In this document: in pieces, positions 34,195 to 46,391 of the stretch
How positions within the stretch are numbered: the first letter of the stretch is position 1
How the letters are laid out: each line of letters starts with the position of its first letter
Assembly (NCBI GenBank): GCA_947561585.1
Contig: CANNZV010001832.1
Location: 1-64,000, forward strand
DNA length: 64,000 bases
Source of the DNA: Caprella mutica
Lineage: Eukaryota > Arthropoda > Malacostraca > Amphipoda > Caprellidae
Direction of reading: 5' to 3'
Position numbers and translations under genes: made by a program
Notes under the pieces: model-generated
Database searches by the model: none
What the model saw: the letters and a program-made list of their open reading frames with translations, nothing else
What the model was told of the DNA's origin: nothing

Positions 34195-35213
34195 TTGAAA
34201 AAAATGTGACTATCTCTTGAAAATGTGACTATAACATAGAAATGTGACGATTCTGTAAAAATGTGACGAATGAGACGATTTCATAAATATGTGATGTTCT
34301 CATAAGGATGTGAAAATTTCATAAAAATGCATCAATTTCATAATATGTGAAAATTTCATAGCGTGTGACTATTTCATAGCGTGTGACTATTTCATAGCGT
34401 GTGACTATTTCATAGCGTGTGACTATTTCATAGCGTGTGACTATTTCATAGCGTGTGACTATTTCATAGCGTGTGACTATTTCATAGCTTGTGACTATTT
34501 CATGGCGTGTGACTATTTCATAGCGTGTGACTATTCCATAGCGTGTGACTATTTCATAGCGTGTGACTATTTTATAGCGTGTGACTATTTCATAGAGTGT
34601 GACTATTTCATAGCGTGTGACTATTTCATAGCGTGTGACTATTTCATAGAGTGTGACTATTTCATAGCGTGTGACTATTTCATAGCGTGTGACTATTTCA
34701 TAGCGTGTGACTATTTCATAGCGTGTGACTATTTCATAGCGTGTGACTATTTCATAGCGTGTGACTATTTCATAGCTTGTGACTATTTCATGGCGTGTGA
34801 CTATTTCATAGCGTGTGACTATTCCATAGCGTGTGACTATTTCATAGCGTGTGACTATTTTATAGCGTGTGACTATTTCATAGAGTGTGACTATTTCATA
34901 GCGTGTGACTATTTCATAGCGTGTGACTATTTCATAGAGTGTGACTATTTCATAGCGTGTGACTATTTCATAGCGTGTGACTATTTCATAGCGTGTGACT
35001 ATTTCATAGCGTGTGACTATTTCATAGCGTGTGACTATTTCATAGCGTGTGACTATTTCATGGAGTGTGACTATTTCATAGAGTGTGACTATTTCATAGA
35101 GTGTGACTATTTCATAGAGTGTGACTATTTCATAGAGTGTGACTATTTCATAGAGTGTGACTATTTCATAGAGTGTGACTATTTCATAGAGTGTGACTAT
35201 TTCATAAAAATAT
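34195..35213. repeat. 18-bp minisatellite (TATTTCATAGCGTGTGAC)
   Basis: About 48 good copies of an 18-bp unit, with decayed copies at the left edge. A block of 16 units (288 bp), marked by CATAGCTTGTGAC then CATGGCGTGTGAC, occurs at 34483 and again at 34771. The last copies use CATAGAGTGTGAC. Open frames on both strands come from the unit length. Confidence 0.94.
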
Positions 35214-35527
35214 TCCAATTTTATTAAAATATGACTACATCATAAAAAAACATAAACCAGCCACTTTCCTTCAAAAATGTGACTATATAATAAAAAAACA
35301 TACCAATATATGTTAAAAGTTAGTAAATTAATATCTCCCAAGACGATCCACTGCTGTAAAATGTTTAACTTTGAGGTCTGCCATCCCGAGGATATATCTT
35401 CACCAATATCCTCTGCCGGAAATTGAATTTAGTCTTTTATCCCCGCCTTAATAATATTGAGGCGATATTCAGGGGATGATGAACTGTAATCGCATGATAA
35501 TCTTTAGAGCGATATATATAATGTTAG

Positions 35528-35969
35528 AGGGTTAGTTACGATATTCCGACCACTAAGACTCTAGTATATTAGTTACTTATAATGTACTGGTAGTTTAGTA
35601 GAACGCGTCACAGTGAGTGTATATCTAAATCGTTTGAACACTAGTCTTAAAGAAGAAACTGTTTTCCCACGATGTGATGTACGGGAATACGTAACTGTAC
35701 GGGAATACGTAACTGTACGAGAATACGTAACTGTACGGCAATACGTATCTGTACGGGAATACGTAACTGTACGGTAATACGTAACTGTACGGCAATACGT
35801 ATCTGTACGGGAATACGTAACTGTACGGGAATACGTAACTGTACGGCAATACGTAACTGTACGGTAATACGTAACTGTACGGGAATACGTAACTGTACGG
35901 CAATACGTAACTGTACGGGTATACGTAACTGTACGGTAATACGTAACTGTACGGCAATACGTGTCTTAC
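35528..35969. mobile_element. TIR element carrying 18-bp minisatellite, locus 2
   Basis: The left flank (GGGTTAGTTACGATATTCCG, then TATTAGTTACTTATAATGTA and CACGATGTGATGTACG) matches the left flank of the locus 1 array at 3091-3208. The right end CGTGTCTTACCC is an approximate inverted copy of GGGTTAGTTACG. The ends resemble those of the palindromic MITEs. Confidence 0.6.
35680..35960. repeat. 18-bp minisatellite, locus 2 (TACGGGAATACGTAACTG)
   Basis: About 15 copies, mainly TACGGGAATACGTAACTG, with GGCAA and GGTAA variants. Same unit as 3209-3590 and 53236-53990. Confidence 0.92.
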
Positions 35970-36178
35970 CCGAGTTATTGATAGATTCAATCTAATAACT
36001 TCTATTTTTTAAATATCAAAGAAATTATAATTCTCAAAAAATACTGATACATGGTGTATATAATTATTCAGTAAGTAGATAATGTTATAAATGTAAACAA
36101 TAAATTAGTAATTAATACAAATTTGCATCTAAAGTATCCTCTTGAAATGAACTTTATATATATTTTTAAATCCACAGA

Positions 36179-36357
36179 TAGGGTAAGTTCCTAGTTGTCG
36201 TACGATTCCACATCTTCGATCAGATAAGAAAAGAATCTAATTTTAATATACACTATTTAACTCGTTATTTTAATAGATAAATAAATATAAATATTATATA
36301 GATTCTTCTGCAGTGATCGGAAATTTGAAACCATCCGATAACTTGGAACTTACCCTG
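36179..36357. mobile_element. Palindromic MITE (GGGTAAGTTCCTAGTTGTCG ends)
   Basis: The left arm TAGGGTAAGTTCCTAGTTGT, ATTCCACATCTTCGATCAGA is mirrored by AGTGATCGGAAATTTGAAAC, CATCCGATAACTTGGAACTT, ACCCT. It belongs to the GGGTAAGTTCC subgroup. Confidence 0.83.
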
Positions 36358-37389
36358 CCAATAAATAACTCAAAGAAATAAAAGATAAAAGTATGAAACA
36401 TTAAGAAGTAAAAATACTTAGGTATCCATTAACATTTATTTATCTAAGTATAAATAAATGAATAACATTACGATCAGATTTATTTTATTCGGGTAAAAGT
36501 GATTCCGATGGGAATAATTAATTATAATGAAGTCTTATCAACGTGAATTGAGGATTGCATAATTTATTATAATATTAATTATATAGATATTAACTAGTAT
36601 TTGTTTATTTAAAAAAAATTGACATCATAGTAAGGAAATTAAGTTAACTTATAATGGAAATAAGTTAAGTTTTCTATTGAACATATATAATCTAGACTGT
36701 AATATTATTGTTATATTAACTCTTTTTTATTCACATAAATAATATTATTGATTGTCTACCAAAACATGAGAAATATAGGTATAAACTCTGAATTTAAGCT
36801 AAAATGCTTTTTATCCCCATTAAAGTTTCAATATATCTTCAAACATTTTTTCTATTTAGGCGTAAGGATAAGCTAGGTTTACTTGAAAACCAATAATCTA
36901 TTTTTTTTGTTCTGTTTTTAGATTTCCATTCACAATACCCAATAAAATTTATAATTGTAACTATAGGTTGCCCTAGAAGCTATTCAACTTACCGGTCCTT
37001 TATGTTTCCTACTTCTACTTTCGTGTGTATATTTGTAATTAGACGTGAAATGTAAGGGAACAGTTTAAGTTTAAATAAATAAATATAAATTAATTCATGA
37101 ATAATTAATGCATGAATTTAACGGAAAATAATTACTATTTGATTTATCATCCTATGGTGCTTTTCTTATTATTCTTTTTTTAAAGGCAATATTTTAAAAT
37201 TATATCTTTTGTTAATTAAACATCAAAATAGCACTGTGTACCATATATGGCACACCATACTATAAGGGTTAGGTGAATAACAACTTCTATTCATGTTAAC
37301 AAAGAACACATTCAACAAATAATAAAATGCGAAGTGTTTGTTTGTTTTAATTTTTACTCTTAGCATTACATATCTAGTCATTTATTCAT
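36358..37389. other. AT-rich spacer
   Basis: About 1 kb, no supported gene or repeat apart from short A and T runs. Confidence 0.45.
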
Positions 37390-37860
37390 ATTAATATAGT
37401 AGTTTCTTATAGTTATTGTTTATTTTTTCTTATAGTTATTGTTTATTTTTTCTTATAGTTATTGTTTATTTTTTCTTATAGTTATTGTTTATTTTTTCTT
37501 ATAGTTATTGTTTATTTTTTCTTATAGTTATTGTTTATTTTTTCTTATAGTTATTGTTTATTTTTTCTTATAGTTGTTGTTTATTTTTTCTTATAGTTGT
37601 TGTTTATTTTTTCTTATAAATATTGTTTATTTTTTCTTATAGTTATTGTTTATTTTTTCTTATAGTTGTTGTTTATTTTTTCTTATAGTTATTGTTTATT
37701 TTTTTTTTTTTTTTTTTTTTTTTCTTATAGTTATTGTTTATTTATTTTTTTTTTTTTTCTTATAGTTATTGTTTATTTTTTTATTTTTTTTTTTTTCTTA
37801 TAGTTATTGTTTATTTTTTTTTTTTTTTTTTTTTTTTTCTTATAGTTATTGTTTATTTTT
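37390..37860. repeat. 23-bp T-rich minisatellite with poly-T expansions
   Basis: Copies of CTTATAGTTATTGTTTATTT plus TTT. The first dozen keep length 23; the last few have T runs expanded to about 20 or more (37700-37720, 37815-37838). Unit and homopolymer slippage occur in the same array. Confidence 0.92.
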
Positions 37861-37929
37861 TGTAAATTACAGAAATGTAGAATCTTGGTTTGTGCTAATT
37901 ACTTAATTTTAGGTTTGGAACCATAGGCT

Positions 37930-38150
37930 TAACACTAGAAGTACCAAGCAGTCAATTTGACTGCTTGGTACTTGTCAAACATTCGTACATCATAAATTAA
38001 CTGATAGAAAACTGATCTTTTTATTGTTAATACCTATAACAAAAAACTTTCACTTTAAATTAACAATAAAAATATAAGTATCTACCAATAGTATTTTATG
38101 AGATACAAATTTTTATTGAAATTGACTGTTTGGAAGTACTATGGGTATTA
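37930..38150. mobile_element. Hairpin element with GTACCAAGCAGTCAATTTGA motif
   Basis: It starts with a short palindrome (AGTACCAAGCAGTCAA, TTGACTGCTTGGTACT) and has inverted similarity between CATTCGTACATCATAAATTA and the later TATTTTATGAGATACAAAT. The same parts occur in the element at 1255-1722. Next to it AGTACTATGGGTATTACAAG is duplicated in tandem (38135-38205). Confidence 0.5.
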
Positions 38151-38205
38151 CAAGTAAATGTGCTATATTGGTAGTACTAAGGGTATTACAAGTAAATATA
38201 CTATA

Positions 38206-38726
38206 TTATGCTCACTATATTAATAAAAATCAAGTAGATTAATAGCATATTAAAGTATATGCAAATACACCTACCGCTTTAACTGCTATATACATTATCA
38301 ATTGAACGACTGAATATTTTCAACCACAACCAACCCTTACAACCAATCAACCAAGACTGATATTTATACGATATTTAAATAGTCATATAGTGTGTGTCTA
38401 TATATGTATCGAATTACAAACAAAAGTAAACATTTAAGTAGCACATGGTTAGTATGTAAAGTAAACTATGTACTCTATAACAGATAGGATTACTGAAATA
38501 ATATGTTATATGAATGCAAGAGATTATTTTCAAAATCACGAAATAATATAATAATATAATATAAACATATTACTAGCAGGAATAACAAGGATCTTTAATT
38601 CCCAGTATATATAAGATGTGTATGTTTGCATATAAGGAATGCTGTATTCCTTGTAAATAGAACAGGACTGTTGAATTCCAACTTCAAGTAAAACAGGACT
38701 GTATGATTAGTAGAAAAATTAACAGG
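38206..38726. other. Spacer
   Basis: AT-rich; no gene or clear repeat except two copies of AACAGGACTGT near 38660 and 38692. Confidence 0.4.
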
Positions 38727-39374
38727 AACCTAGGTAGCAATGATTCTCTGGCCAATGTTGTCCCAATAGTACCAATGTTGTCCCAATAGTACCAATGTTG
38801 TCCCAATAGTACCAATGTTGTCCAAATAGTACCAATGTTGTCCCAATAGTACCAATGTTGTCCCAATAGTACCAATGTTGTCCCAATAGTACCAATGTTG
38901 TCCCAATAGTACCAATGTTGTCCCAATAGTGCCAATGTTGTCCCAATAGTACCAATGTTTTCCCAATAGTACCAATGTTGTCCCAATAGTGCCAATGTTG
39001 TCCCAATAGTACCAATGTTTTCCCAATAGTACCAATGTTGTCCCAATAGTACCATTGTTGTCCCAATAGTACCAATGTTGTCCCAATAGTACCAATGTTG
39101 TCCCAATAGTGCCAATGTTGTCCCAATAGTACCAATGTTTTCCCAATAGTACCAATGTTGTCCCAATAGTACCAATGTTGTCCCAATAGTACCAATGTTG
39201 TCCCAATAGTACCAATGTTGTCCCAATAGTACCAATGTTGTCCCAATAGTACCAATGTTGTCCCAATAGTACCAATGTTGTCCCAATAATACCAATGTTG
39301 TCCCAATAGTACCAATGTTGTCCCAATAGTACCAATGTTGTCCCAATTTGACCTGAGAAACATTGCTACCTATG
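38727..39374. mobile_element. TIR-flanked 20-bp minisatellite
   Basis: The array (38748-39350, about 30 copies of CCAATGTTGTCCCAATAGTA) is bounded by inverted ends: CCTAGGTAGCAATGATTCTC on the left, and CTGAGAAACATTGCTACCTA on the right. The terminal GTAGCAATGTTT resembles the unit's GTACCAATGTTG, so the array may have grown from a copy of the element's own end. The three overlapping minus-strand frames (IGTIGTTLVLLG period) are artefacts. Confidence 0.7.
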
Positions 39375-41915
39375 AATATTTTATTCCCGATATAATATTA
39401 TAAACTGGAATAATTGATTCCCAATGTAATATTATAAACAGGAATATTTGATTCCCAATGTAATATTATAAACAGGAATATTTGATTCCCAATATAATAT
39501 TATAAACAGGAATATTTGATTCCCAATGTAATATTATAAACAGGAATATTTGATTCCCAATGTAATATTATAAACAGGAATATTTGATTCCCAATGTAAT
39601 ATTATAAACAGGAATATTTGATTCCCAATGTAATATTATAAACAGGAATATTTGATTCCCAATGTAATATTATAAACAGGAATATTTGATTCCCAATGTA
39701 ATATTATAAACAGGAATATTTGATTCCCAATGTAATATTATAAACAGGAATATTTGATTCCCAATGTAATATTATAAACAGGAATATTTGATTCCCGATA
39801 TATTATTATAAACAGGAATATTTGATTCCCAATATAATATTTTAAACAGGAATATTTGATTCCCAATATAATATTATAAACAGGAATATTTGATTCCCAA
39901 TATAATATTATAAACAGGAATAATTGATTCCCAATGTAATATTATAAACAGGAATAATTGATTCCCAATATTACATTATAAACAGGAATAATTGATTCCC
40001 AATATAATATTATAAACAGGAATATTTGATTCCCAATATTACATTATAAACAGGAATAATTGATTCCCAATATAATATTATAAACAGGAATATTTGATTC
40101 CCAATATTACATTATAAACAGGAATAATTGATTCCCAATATTACATTATAAACAGGAATGATTGATTCCCAATATAATATTATAAACAGGAATATTTGAT
40201 TCCCAATATTACATTATAAACAGGAATAATTGATTCCCGATATAATATTATAAACAGGAATAATTGATTCCCAATGTAATATTATAAACAGGAATAATTG
40301 ATTCCCAATATTACATTATAAACAGGAATAATTGATTCCCAATATAATATTATAAACAGGAATATTTGATTCCCAATATTACATTATAAACAGGAATATT
40401 TGATTCCCAATATTACATTATAAACAGGAATAATTGATTCCCAATATAATATTATAAACAGGAATATTTGATTCCCAATATTACATTATAAACAGGAATA
40501 ATTGATTCCCAATATTACATTATAAACAGGAATAATTGATTCCCAATGTAATATTATAAACAGGAATAATTGATTCCCAATATTACATTATAAACAGGAA
40601 TAATTGATTCCCAATATAATATTATAAACAGGAATATTTGATTCCCAATATTACATTATAAACAGGAATAATTGATTCCCAATATTACATTATAAACAGG
40701 AATATTTGATTCCCAATATTACATTATAAACAGGAATAATTGATTCCCAATATAATATTATAAACAGGAATATTTGATTCCCAATATTACATTATAAACA
40801 GGAATAATTGATTCCCAATATAATATTATAAACAGGAATATTTGATTCCCAATATTACATTATAAACAGGAATATTTGATTCCCAATGTAATATTATAAA
40901 CAGGAATAATTGATTCCCAATGTAATATTATAAACAGGAATATTTGATTCCCAATGTAATATTATAAACAGGAATAATTGATTCCCAATATAATATTATA
41001 AACAGGAATATTTGATTCCCAATATTACATTATAAACAGGAATAATTGATTCCCAATATAATATTATAAACAGGAATATTTGATTCCCAATATTACATTA
41101 TAAACAGGAATAATTGATTCCCAATATTACATTATAAACAGGAATATTTGATTCCCAATATTACATTATAAACAGGAATAATTGATTCCCAATATAATAT
41201 TATAAACAGGAATATTTGATTCCCAATATTACATTATAAACAGGAATAATTGATTCCCAATATTACATTATAAACAGGAGTAATTGATTCCCAATGTAAT
41301 ATTATAAACAGGAATATTTGATTCCCAATGTAATATTATAAACAGGAATAATTGATTCCCGATATAATATTATAAACAGGAATATTTGATTCCCAATGTA
41401 ATATTATAAACAGGAATATTTGATTCCCAATGTAATATTATAAACAGGAATATTTGATTCCCAATGTAATATTATAAACAGGAATATTTGATTCCCGATA
41501 TAATATTATAAACAGGAATATTTGATTCCCGATATAATATTATAAACAGGAATATTTGATTCCCGATATAATATTATAAACAGGAATAATTGATTCCCAA
41601 TGTAATATTATAAACAGGAATATTTGATTCCCGATATAATATTATAAACAGGAATATTTGATTCCCGATATAATATTATAAACAGGAATATTTGATTCCC
41701 GATATAATATTATAAACAGGAATATTTGATTCCCGATATAATATTATAAACAGGAATATTTGATTCCCGATATAATATTATAAACAGGAATATTTGATTC
41801 CCGATATAATATTATAAACAGGAATATTTGATTCCCGATGTAATATTATAAACAGGAATATTTGATTCCCAATATTACATTATAAACAGGAATAATTGAT
41901 TCCCGATATAATATT
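39375..41915. repeat. 34-bp satellite array, 2.5 kb, with inverted sub-unit variants
   Basis: About 75 copies of TTGATTCCCAATGTAATATT plus ATAAACAGGAATAT. The 11-bp block after CCC occurs as AATGTAATATT, AATATAATATT, GATATAATATT or AATATTACATT. The first and last are exact reverse complements. The region 39400-39790 is mostly one type, 39940-41270 is mixed, and 41470-41830 is mostly GATATAATATT, so types cluster in blocks. A degenerate tail (GATTCCCACTATTCC) continues to about 42070. Confidence 0.95.
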
Positions 41916-42169
41916 ACATCACTAAATATTCCAAAAAGCCGTAACAAGACAGTTTGATTCCCACTATTCCTGTCTAGGAACCAATGGTAAGACGTCACAC
42001 ATTCCAGAGGCTCGTAACACTAGATTCCCACTTGGAATCACATTCCAATGGTTGCCATTTGAAAAACCAAACACTTTACATTGAGATGACATTCTTAGGA
42101 ATGGGAATGACTCGGGAATGCATCAGCCAGACAATTGAATAAAAAAACACAGTTCTGTTCAGTACAACT

Positions 42170-42290
42170 CCTGTATAGTGAAATCCTGTATAGTGAAATC
42201 CTGTATAGTGAAATCCTGTATAGTGAAATCCTGTATAGTGAAATCCTGTATAGTGAAATCCTGTATAGTGAAATCTTGTATAGTTATGAA
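42170..42290. repeat. 15-bp minisatellite (GAAATCCTGTATAGT)
   Basis: Eight copies. A frame of 93 codons starts in it and runs to 42459 with a non-repetitive 56-residue part (NKEVAYIVNKFSSVSHEW), but I recognise no domain and do not call it a gene. Confidence 0.88.
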
Positions 42291-42557
42291 TAAGGAAGTG
42301 GCTTACATAGTGAATAAATTCTCTTCAGTTTCCCATGAATGGACATCAGTTTTAGAAAACTTTTGCCCATTTTATGGAAGATTAAAGAAAAAATGGCACT
42401 ATAGAGGCTACTACTTTACTCAGGAAACTATACATTCACTATACATGATTTCATTATAGATGATTTATACTAATATCACAATAATAGATCACAATGTTTC
42501 ATAAAGAAAATTATACATTTTTTCTCATTTCAAATTTTTTATGACATTATTTTTATA

Positions 42558-43693
42558 CAGGGTGATTAAAAAAAAGGTATTCGAGTTTTTGGATGATAAT
42601 ATTTTCTGAACTATACGAGCCACTTTTTAATCTTGAAGATAATCCTTTTTCTCTGTTATTAGATAAATTCATTTTAATTTGTGACATCGAACAATGGGGT
42701 GACATCAATTATTATAAAGATGGTCAGAAATCAAATCCGTCAGAAAGAAATTTATAAAATAGAAGGAATCCCTTTTCAACATTCCTTTCAAACAACAATA
42801 AAATACATGAACACAATAATAAACTTTAGCTGCTAACAAGTTTAAAAACATTATTATTCCATTATTAGTTTTAATCTCCATACGTCCTTCCGTGTTCCCT
42901 CCATTTTTCTCGGTGCAAATTTCTGCTCGTGTTCTCCTTCCCCTTACAGACCTGCTGATAATCTTTCAACTTGTCCTTAGTTCTTCAAACTCTGTAATTA
43001 TTTTGTTCTTCAATTCAGGAAAATTTCGTGGAGCTCTGGTAAATAAACTATTCTTTATGTAACCCCAAAAGATAGAATTAACATGGGGTTAAATCTGTTG
43101 TCTACTCAGTATTTTGCTCAATTTCTCTCAATCGTTGATGGAACACCTCACTGTGCGATCACGAACAATAATGAAGCAATGAGTGAGAGATTCAACAGTC
43201 GGTTGAATCTTTCACCAAATTCCTCTCTCTGATGTAGAATAATCAAATCAATAAACATATCTAAATATTTTTCTCCGTTCCAATTTCCCATCCAAAAAAA
43301 GGATCCAATCATAACACCGTTTCCGCACAATTCAACCCACACTGATGACTTCCTCTGCACATGCTTATTTCATAATTGAATGACGGAAGGACATGGAGAT
43401 TAAATTAATAATTGAATAATATTTTTTAAACTTATTAGCGGTATAAATATTATTTTTATGGTCATGCATTTCATTGTTGTTTGAAAGGAATATTGAAAAG
43501 AGATTTCTTCTATTTTACACAGTTTTTCGTCAGAATTTTATTTTTCACCAACCTCATTATAATTGATGTCACACCATTGATCGTAATCACAAATAAAAAT
43601 GAATTTATCAATTAATAGGGAAAAAGATTATCTTCAAGATGCAATAAAGCATTATCATCCAAAAACCCGGTTGCCTTTTTTTTAATCACCCTG
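42558..43693 (-). mobile_element. Decayed mariner-like transposon with long TIRs
   Basis: Ends CAGGGTGATTAAAAAAAAGG are inverted at both sides and flanked by TA at 42556 and 43694. The inverted similarity extends inward for about 200 bp (TTTTTGGATGATAATA, TCTTGAAGATAATC, AAATTCATTTT, TGACATCAATTAT). The interior on the minus strand holds transposase remnants (see separate entry). Confidence 0.88.
42940..43370 (-). pseudogene. Mariner-type transposase remnant
   Basis: On the minus strand, 43360-43220 encodes SSVWVELCGNGVMIGSFFW then GEKYLDMFIDLI, the pattern of mariner transposases before the second catalytic Asp (W..I.G..VIGP.FF.G...G..YL). Further on, about 43065-42965, FWGYIKNSLFTRAPRNFPEL then KNKIITEFEEL corresponds to their C-terminal part (FLWGY.K). 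The parts lie in different frames with stops between, so it is inactive. Confidence 0.75.
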
Positions 43694-43887
43694 TATATGC
43701 TGCAGACAAAAAAAAATCAAATTCATTTATTATTTATTACTTATTTTAATACTAAATTAGAACATTTAATGTAAAACTTTCCTCTTCCAAAATCAGTTTA
43801 CTTGAAGAAAATTTACTGCATTGTTTCAAAACATTGTGGGACGAATATGACCCATAAGGAACAAAAGGGTTAAATCACAATTAATGA

Positions 43888-44138
43888 ACACACTGAGAAA
43901 AAAAACAAGTCAACCTGACTCATTGCTTGAGTCAAGGCTGATAGACTCCAATATTGGAGTCTTCTTTTCTTGATTGACTCTACCTGAGTCAGTCTGACTA
44001 TGAATTTGGAGTCAATATGACTCATGTTTTTCAGTAAAATGCTAAGATGAGTCAAATTGACTCACATTTTTGAACCGGTTTCGGGACAAACTGAAAACAC
44101 AAATATTGAGTCAATTTGACTCGTATTTTTTCAGTGTT
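43888..44138. mobile_element. TIR element rich in AP-1-like TGAGTCA motifs
   Basis: The ends ACACTGAGAAAAAAAACAAG and (inverted) ACACTGAAAAAATACGAG, followed by TCAA...TGACTCA, pair. Inside, TGAGTCA or TGACTCA occurs at least seven times, several as back-to-back pairs such as TGAGTCAAATTGACTCA (44047-44063). AP-1 (Jun/Fos) binds TGA(C/G)TCA. Confidence 0.65.
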
Positions 44139-44149
44139 TTTTTAAAATA

Positions 44150-44330
44150 AGATATGTTTTGATATACATAAAAAGTATATATAACATAGTTAATAGTTAA
44201 TTATAATATAGAAAATTTAAATTATACTACTTATTAAATATTATTTTAATCAATCAGGATGCAATTAAACACATCTGCGTTTTATTAAAAGTATCAAAAT
44301 TAATATATATTTTCATACCTATTATATACG
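44150..44330. repeat. Dispersed 0.16-0.18-kb duplication, copy 1
   Basis: Includes GTTTTGATATACATAAAAAG, AACATAGTTAATAGTTAATT, TTAAATTATACTACTTATTA and GCAATTAAACACATCTGCG. It matches 46392-46555 in the same orientation at high identity. Confidence 0.85.
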
Positions 44331-45214
44331 TAAATTTATACACTTATATAATCAACCTTAATAAAAAAAACAGAAACTGTACATAAATTACCAAATTCAG
44401 AGTCAAATCTAATTTCAATTGCAAACATTTCTAGCAGTAAATACCTTTTATTTTTATTACCTCATTTGCATATTTTCTAGATGTTAGGAGATTTATTTTC
44501 AAACTAAGGTTTCTAAGATAAACAAAAGAGTAACTTTAATGCTAGTCTGAAGAAGAGGAATTGACTGAACACTTTACTCAAAATAACCTAAATCGCTTTA
44601 CCGTTAGTAAACTAGTTTGAAATTCTTTAAAACAACCAAAATTAATAACGTGCGCTGTAGAGGGTTAAAATGAATTTTAAAAATAATTTGAATTTGTTAT
44701 AGATAAATAAAGTTGAATAAGGATATAGTCAAGTTATACTATATATAAATAAAATCATGTTTAACTGTGAATTAATACAACCAAGTTCATCAACTGTGAA
44801 TTAATTTAACCATGTTCAACAGTCGATAAATAACATCATAATTCAAAGTTGACTGAACACACTGATATCAATACAAGCATGTCCAACTCTGAATATGTCT
44901 CTCCATGTTCGTCTATTTCAGCAGTGTCCTTTTCCCTTACTCAGCATTTGTTTTCTTTGGTGTGAGTGTAAATGAATGTCCTTCATCCCACTCTCCTAAA
45001 GTCTAAGTGAAAGCACTCGGTTAACTAAATTGTCTCCGTATAATAAAACAGTCCACAGCAATTTAATTCAAATGAAACTCTGCAAGAAGAGAAATCTCAG
45101 GGACTCTTAGAGTTGACGATACCATTTCAATTGCTTAATTTTAATATTAATCAATTTGAATTAGCTATATATTTACTATATATAAATAAATATAAATTCA
45201 GAGTGAATATGAAG
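44331..45214. other. Spacer
   Basis: AT-rich with three diverged copies of AACTGTGAATTAATACAACC/CATGTTCAAC type at 44760-44890. No gene recognised. Confidence 0.4.
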
Positions 45215-45300
45215 TACTGGAATATGTAACTGTAAGGGAATACGTAACTATAAGGGAATACGTACGGAATACGTAATTGTGTGGAAACACGTAGTCGTTC
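45215..45300. repeat. Decayed remnant of the 18-bp TACGTAACTG minisatellite
   Basis: Four to five imperfect units (GGAATATGTAACTGTAAG, GGAATACGTAACTATAAG, GGAATACGTAATTG) resembling those at 3209, 35680 and 53236. Confidence 0.7.
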
Positions 45301-45543
45301 TTTATTTTCCTTCTCTTATTTAAATCCTATATTAAAATATATGAATAATAATAAATATGCATCACAGCATATTATATCAAATAAAATAACTACCCTCTTT
45401 CACTAAAAGGAAGGGAAGAGAGGGAGGCAGGGAGGCAAAGGAGGGGAGACTATCCTCCCACATCAATATGTTGTGGAGGGAAGAGTCATAACCAAACAGA
45501 GAACAGATGTTAAAATTCACACAGTGAATCTGAGGGAAAATAA

Positions 45544-46200
45544 GACTTATAAAGGTAATTATATTAGAGATACTCTACGAGATGACTTATAAAGGTAATT
45601 ATTATAGAGATACTCTACGAGATGACTTATAAAGGTAATTATTATAGAGATACTCTACGAGATGACTTATAAAGGTAATTATTATAGAGATACTCTACGA
45701 GATGACTTATAAAGGTAATTATTATAGAGATACTCTACGAGATGACTTATAAAGGTAATTATTATAGAGATACTCTACGAGATGACTTATAAAGGTAATT
45801 ATTATAGAGATACTCTACGAGATGACTTATAAAGGTAATTATTATAGAGATACTCTACGAGATGACTTATAAAGGTAATTATTATAGATATACTCTACGA
45901 GATGACTTATAAAGGTAATTATTATAGAGATACTCTACGAGATGACTCATAAAGGTGATTATTATAGAGATACTCTACGAGATGACTTATAAAGGTGATT
46001 ACTATAGAGATACTCTACGAGATGACTCATAAAGGTGATTATTATAGAGATACTCTACGAGATGACTCATAAAGGTGATTACTATAGAGATACTCTACGA
46101 GATGACTCATAAAGGTGATTATTATAGAGATACTCTACGAGATGACTTACAAAGGTATTTATTATAGAGATACTCTACGAGATGACTTATAAAGGTATTT
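45544..46200. repeat. 40-bp minisatellite (GATGACTTATAAAGGTAATT...)
   Basis: About 16 copies of a 40-bp unit, GATGACTTATAAAGGTAATT followed by ATTATAGAGATACTCTACGA. The first ten are nearly identical; the later ones carry CTCAT and GGTGATT changes in clusters. Confidence 0.95.
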
Positions 46201-46391
46201 ACTTTGACTAAAATTTAAATATGCTTCAGTTACAAATAAAAGTAAGTTTAACAAGAAATCACTTTTATTTAATTTAAATAATAATGGTTTATATTCTAAA
46301 CAAAAAGGAAAATTATTCATAAGAATGTGATGTTTTAAAATTGTCTCAAATAAAAATTGATATAAAGAGGATTTAGTATTTATTTATTCTA

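Noticed and set aside
38684..39363. Three overlapping 200-220-codon minus-strand frames
   Set aside because: All come from the 20-bp unit read in three frames.
42178..42459. 93-codon frame starting in the 15-bp repeat
   Set aside because: Half is repeat; the remaining 56 residues have no recognisable domain or homologue known to me.
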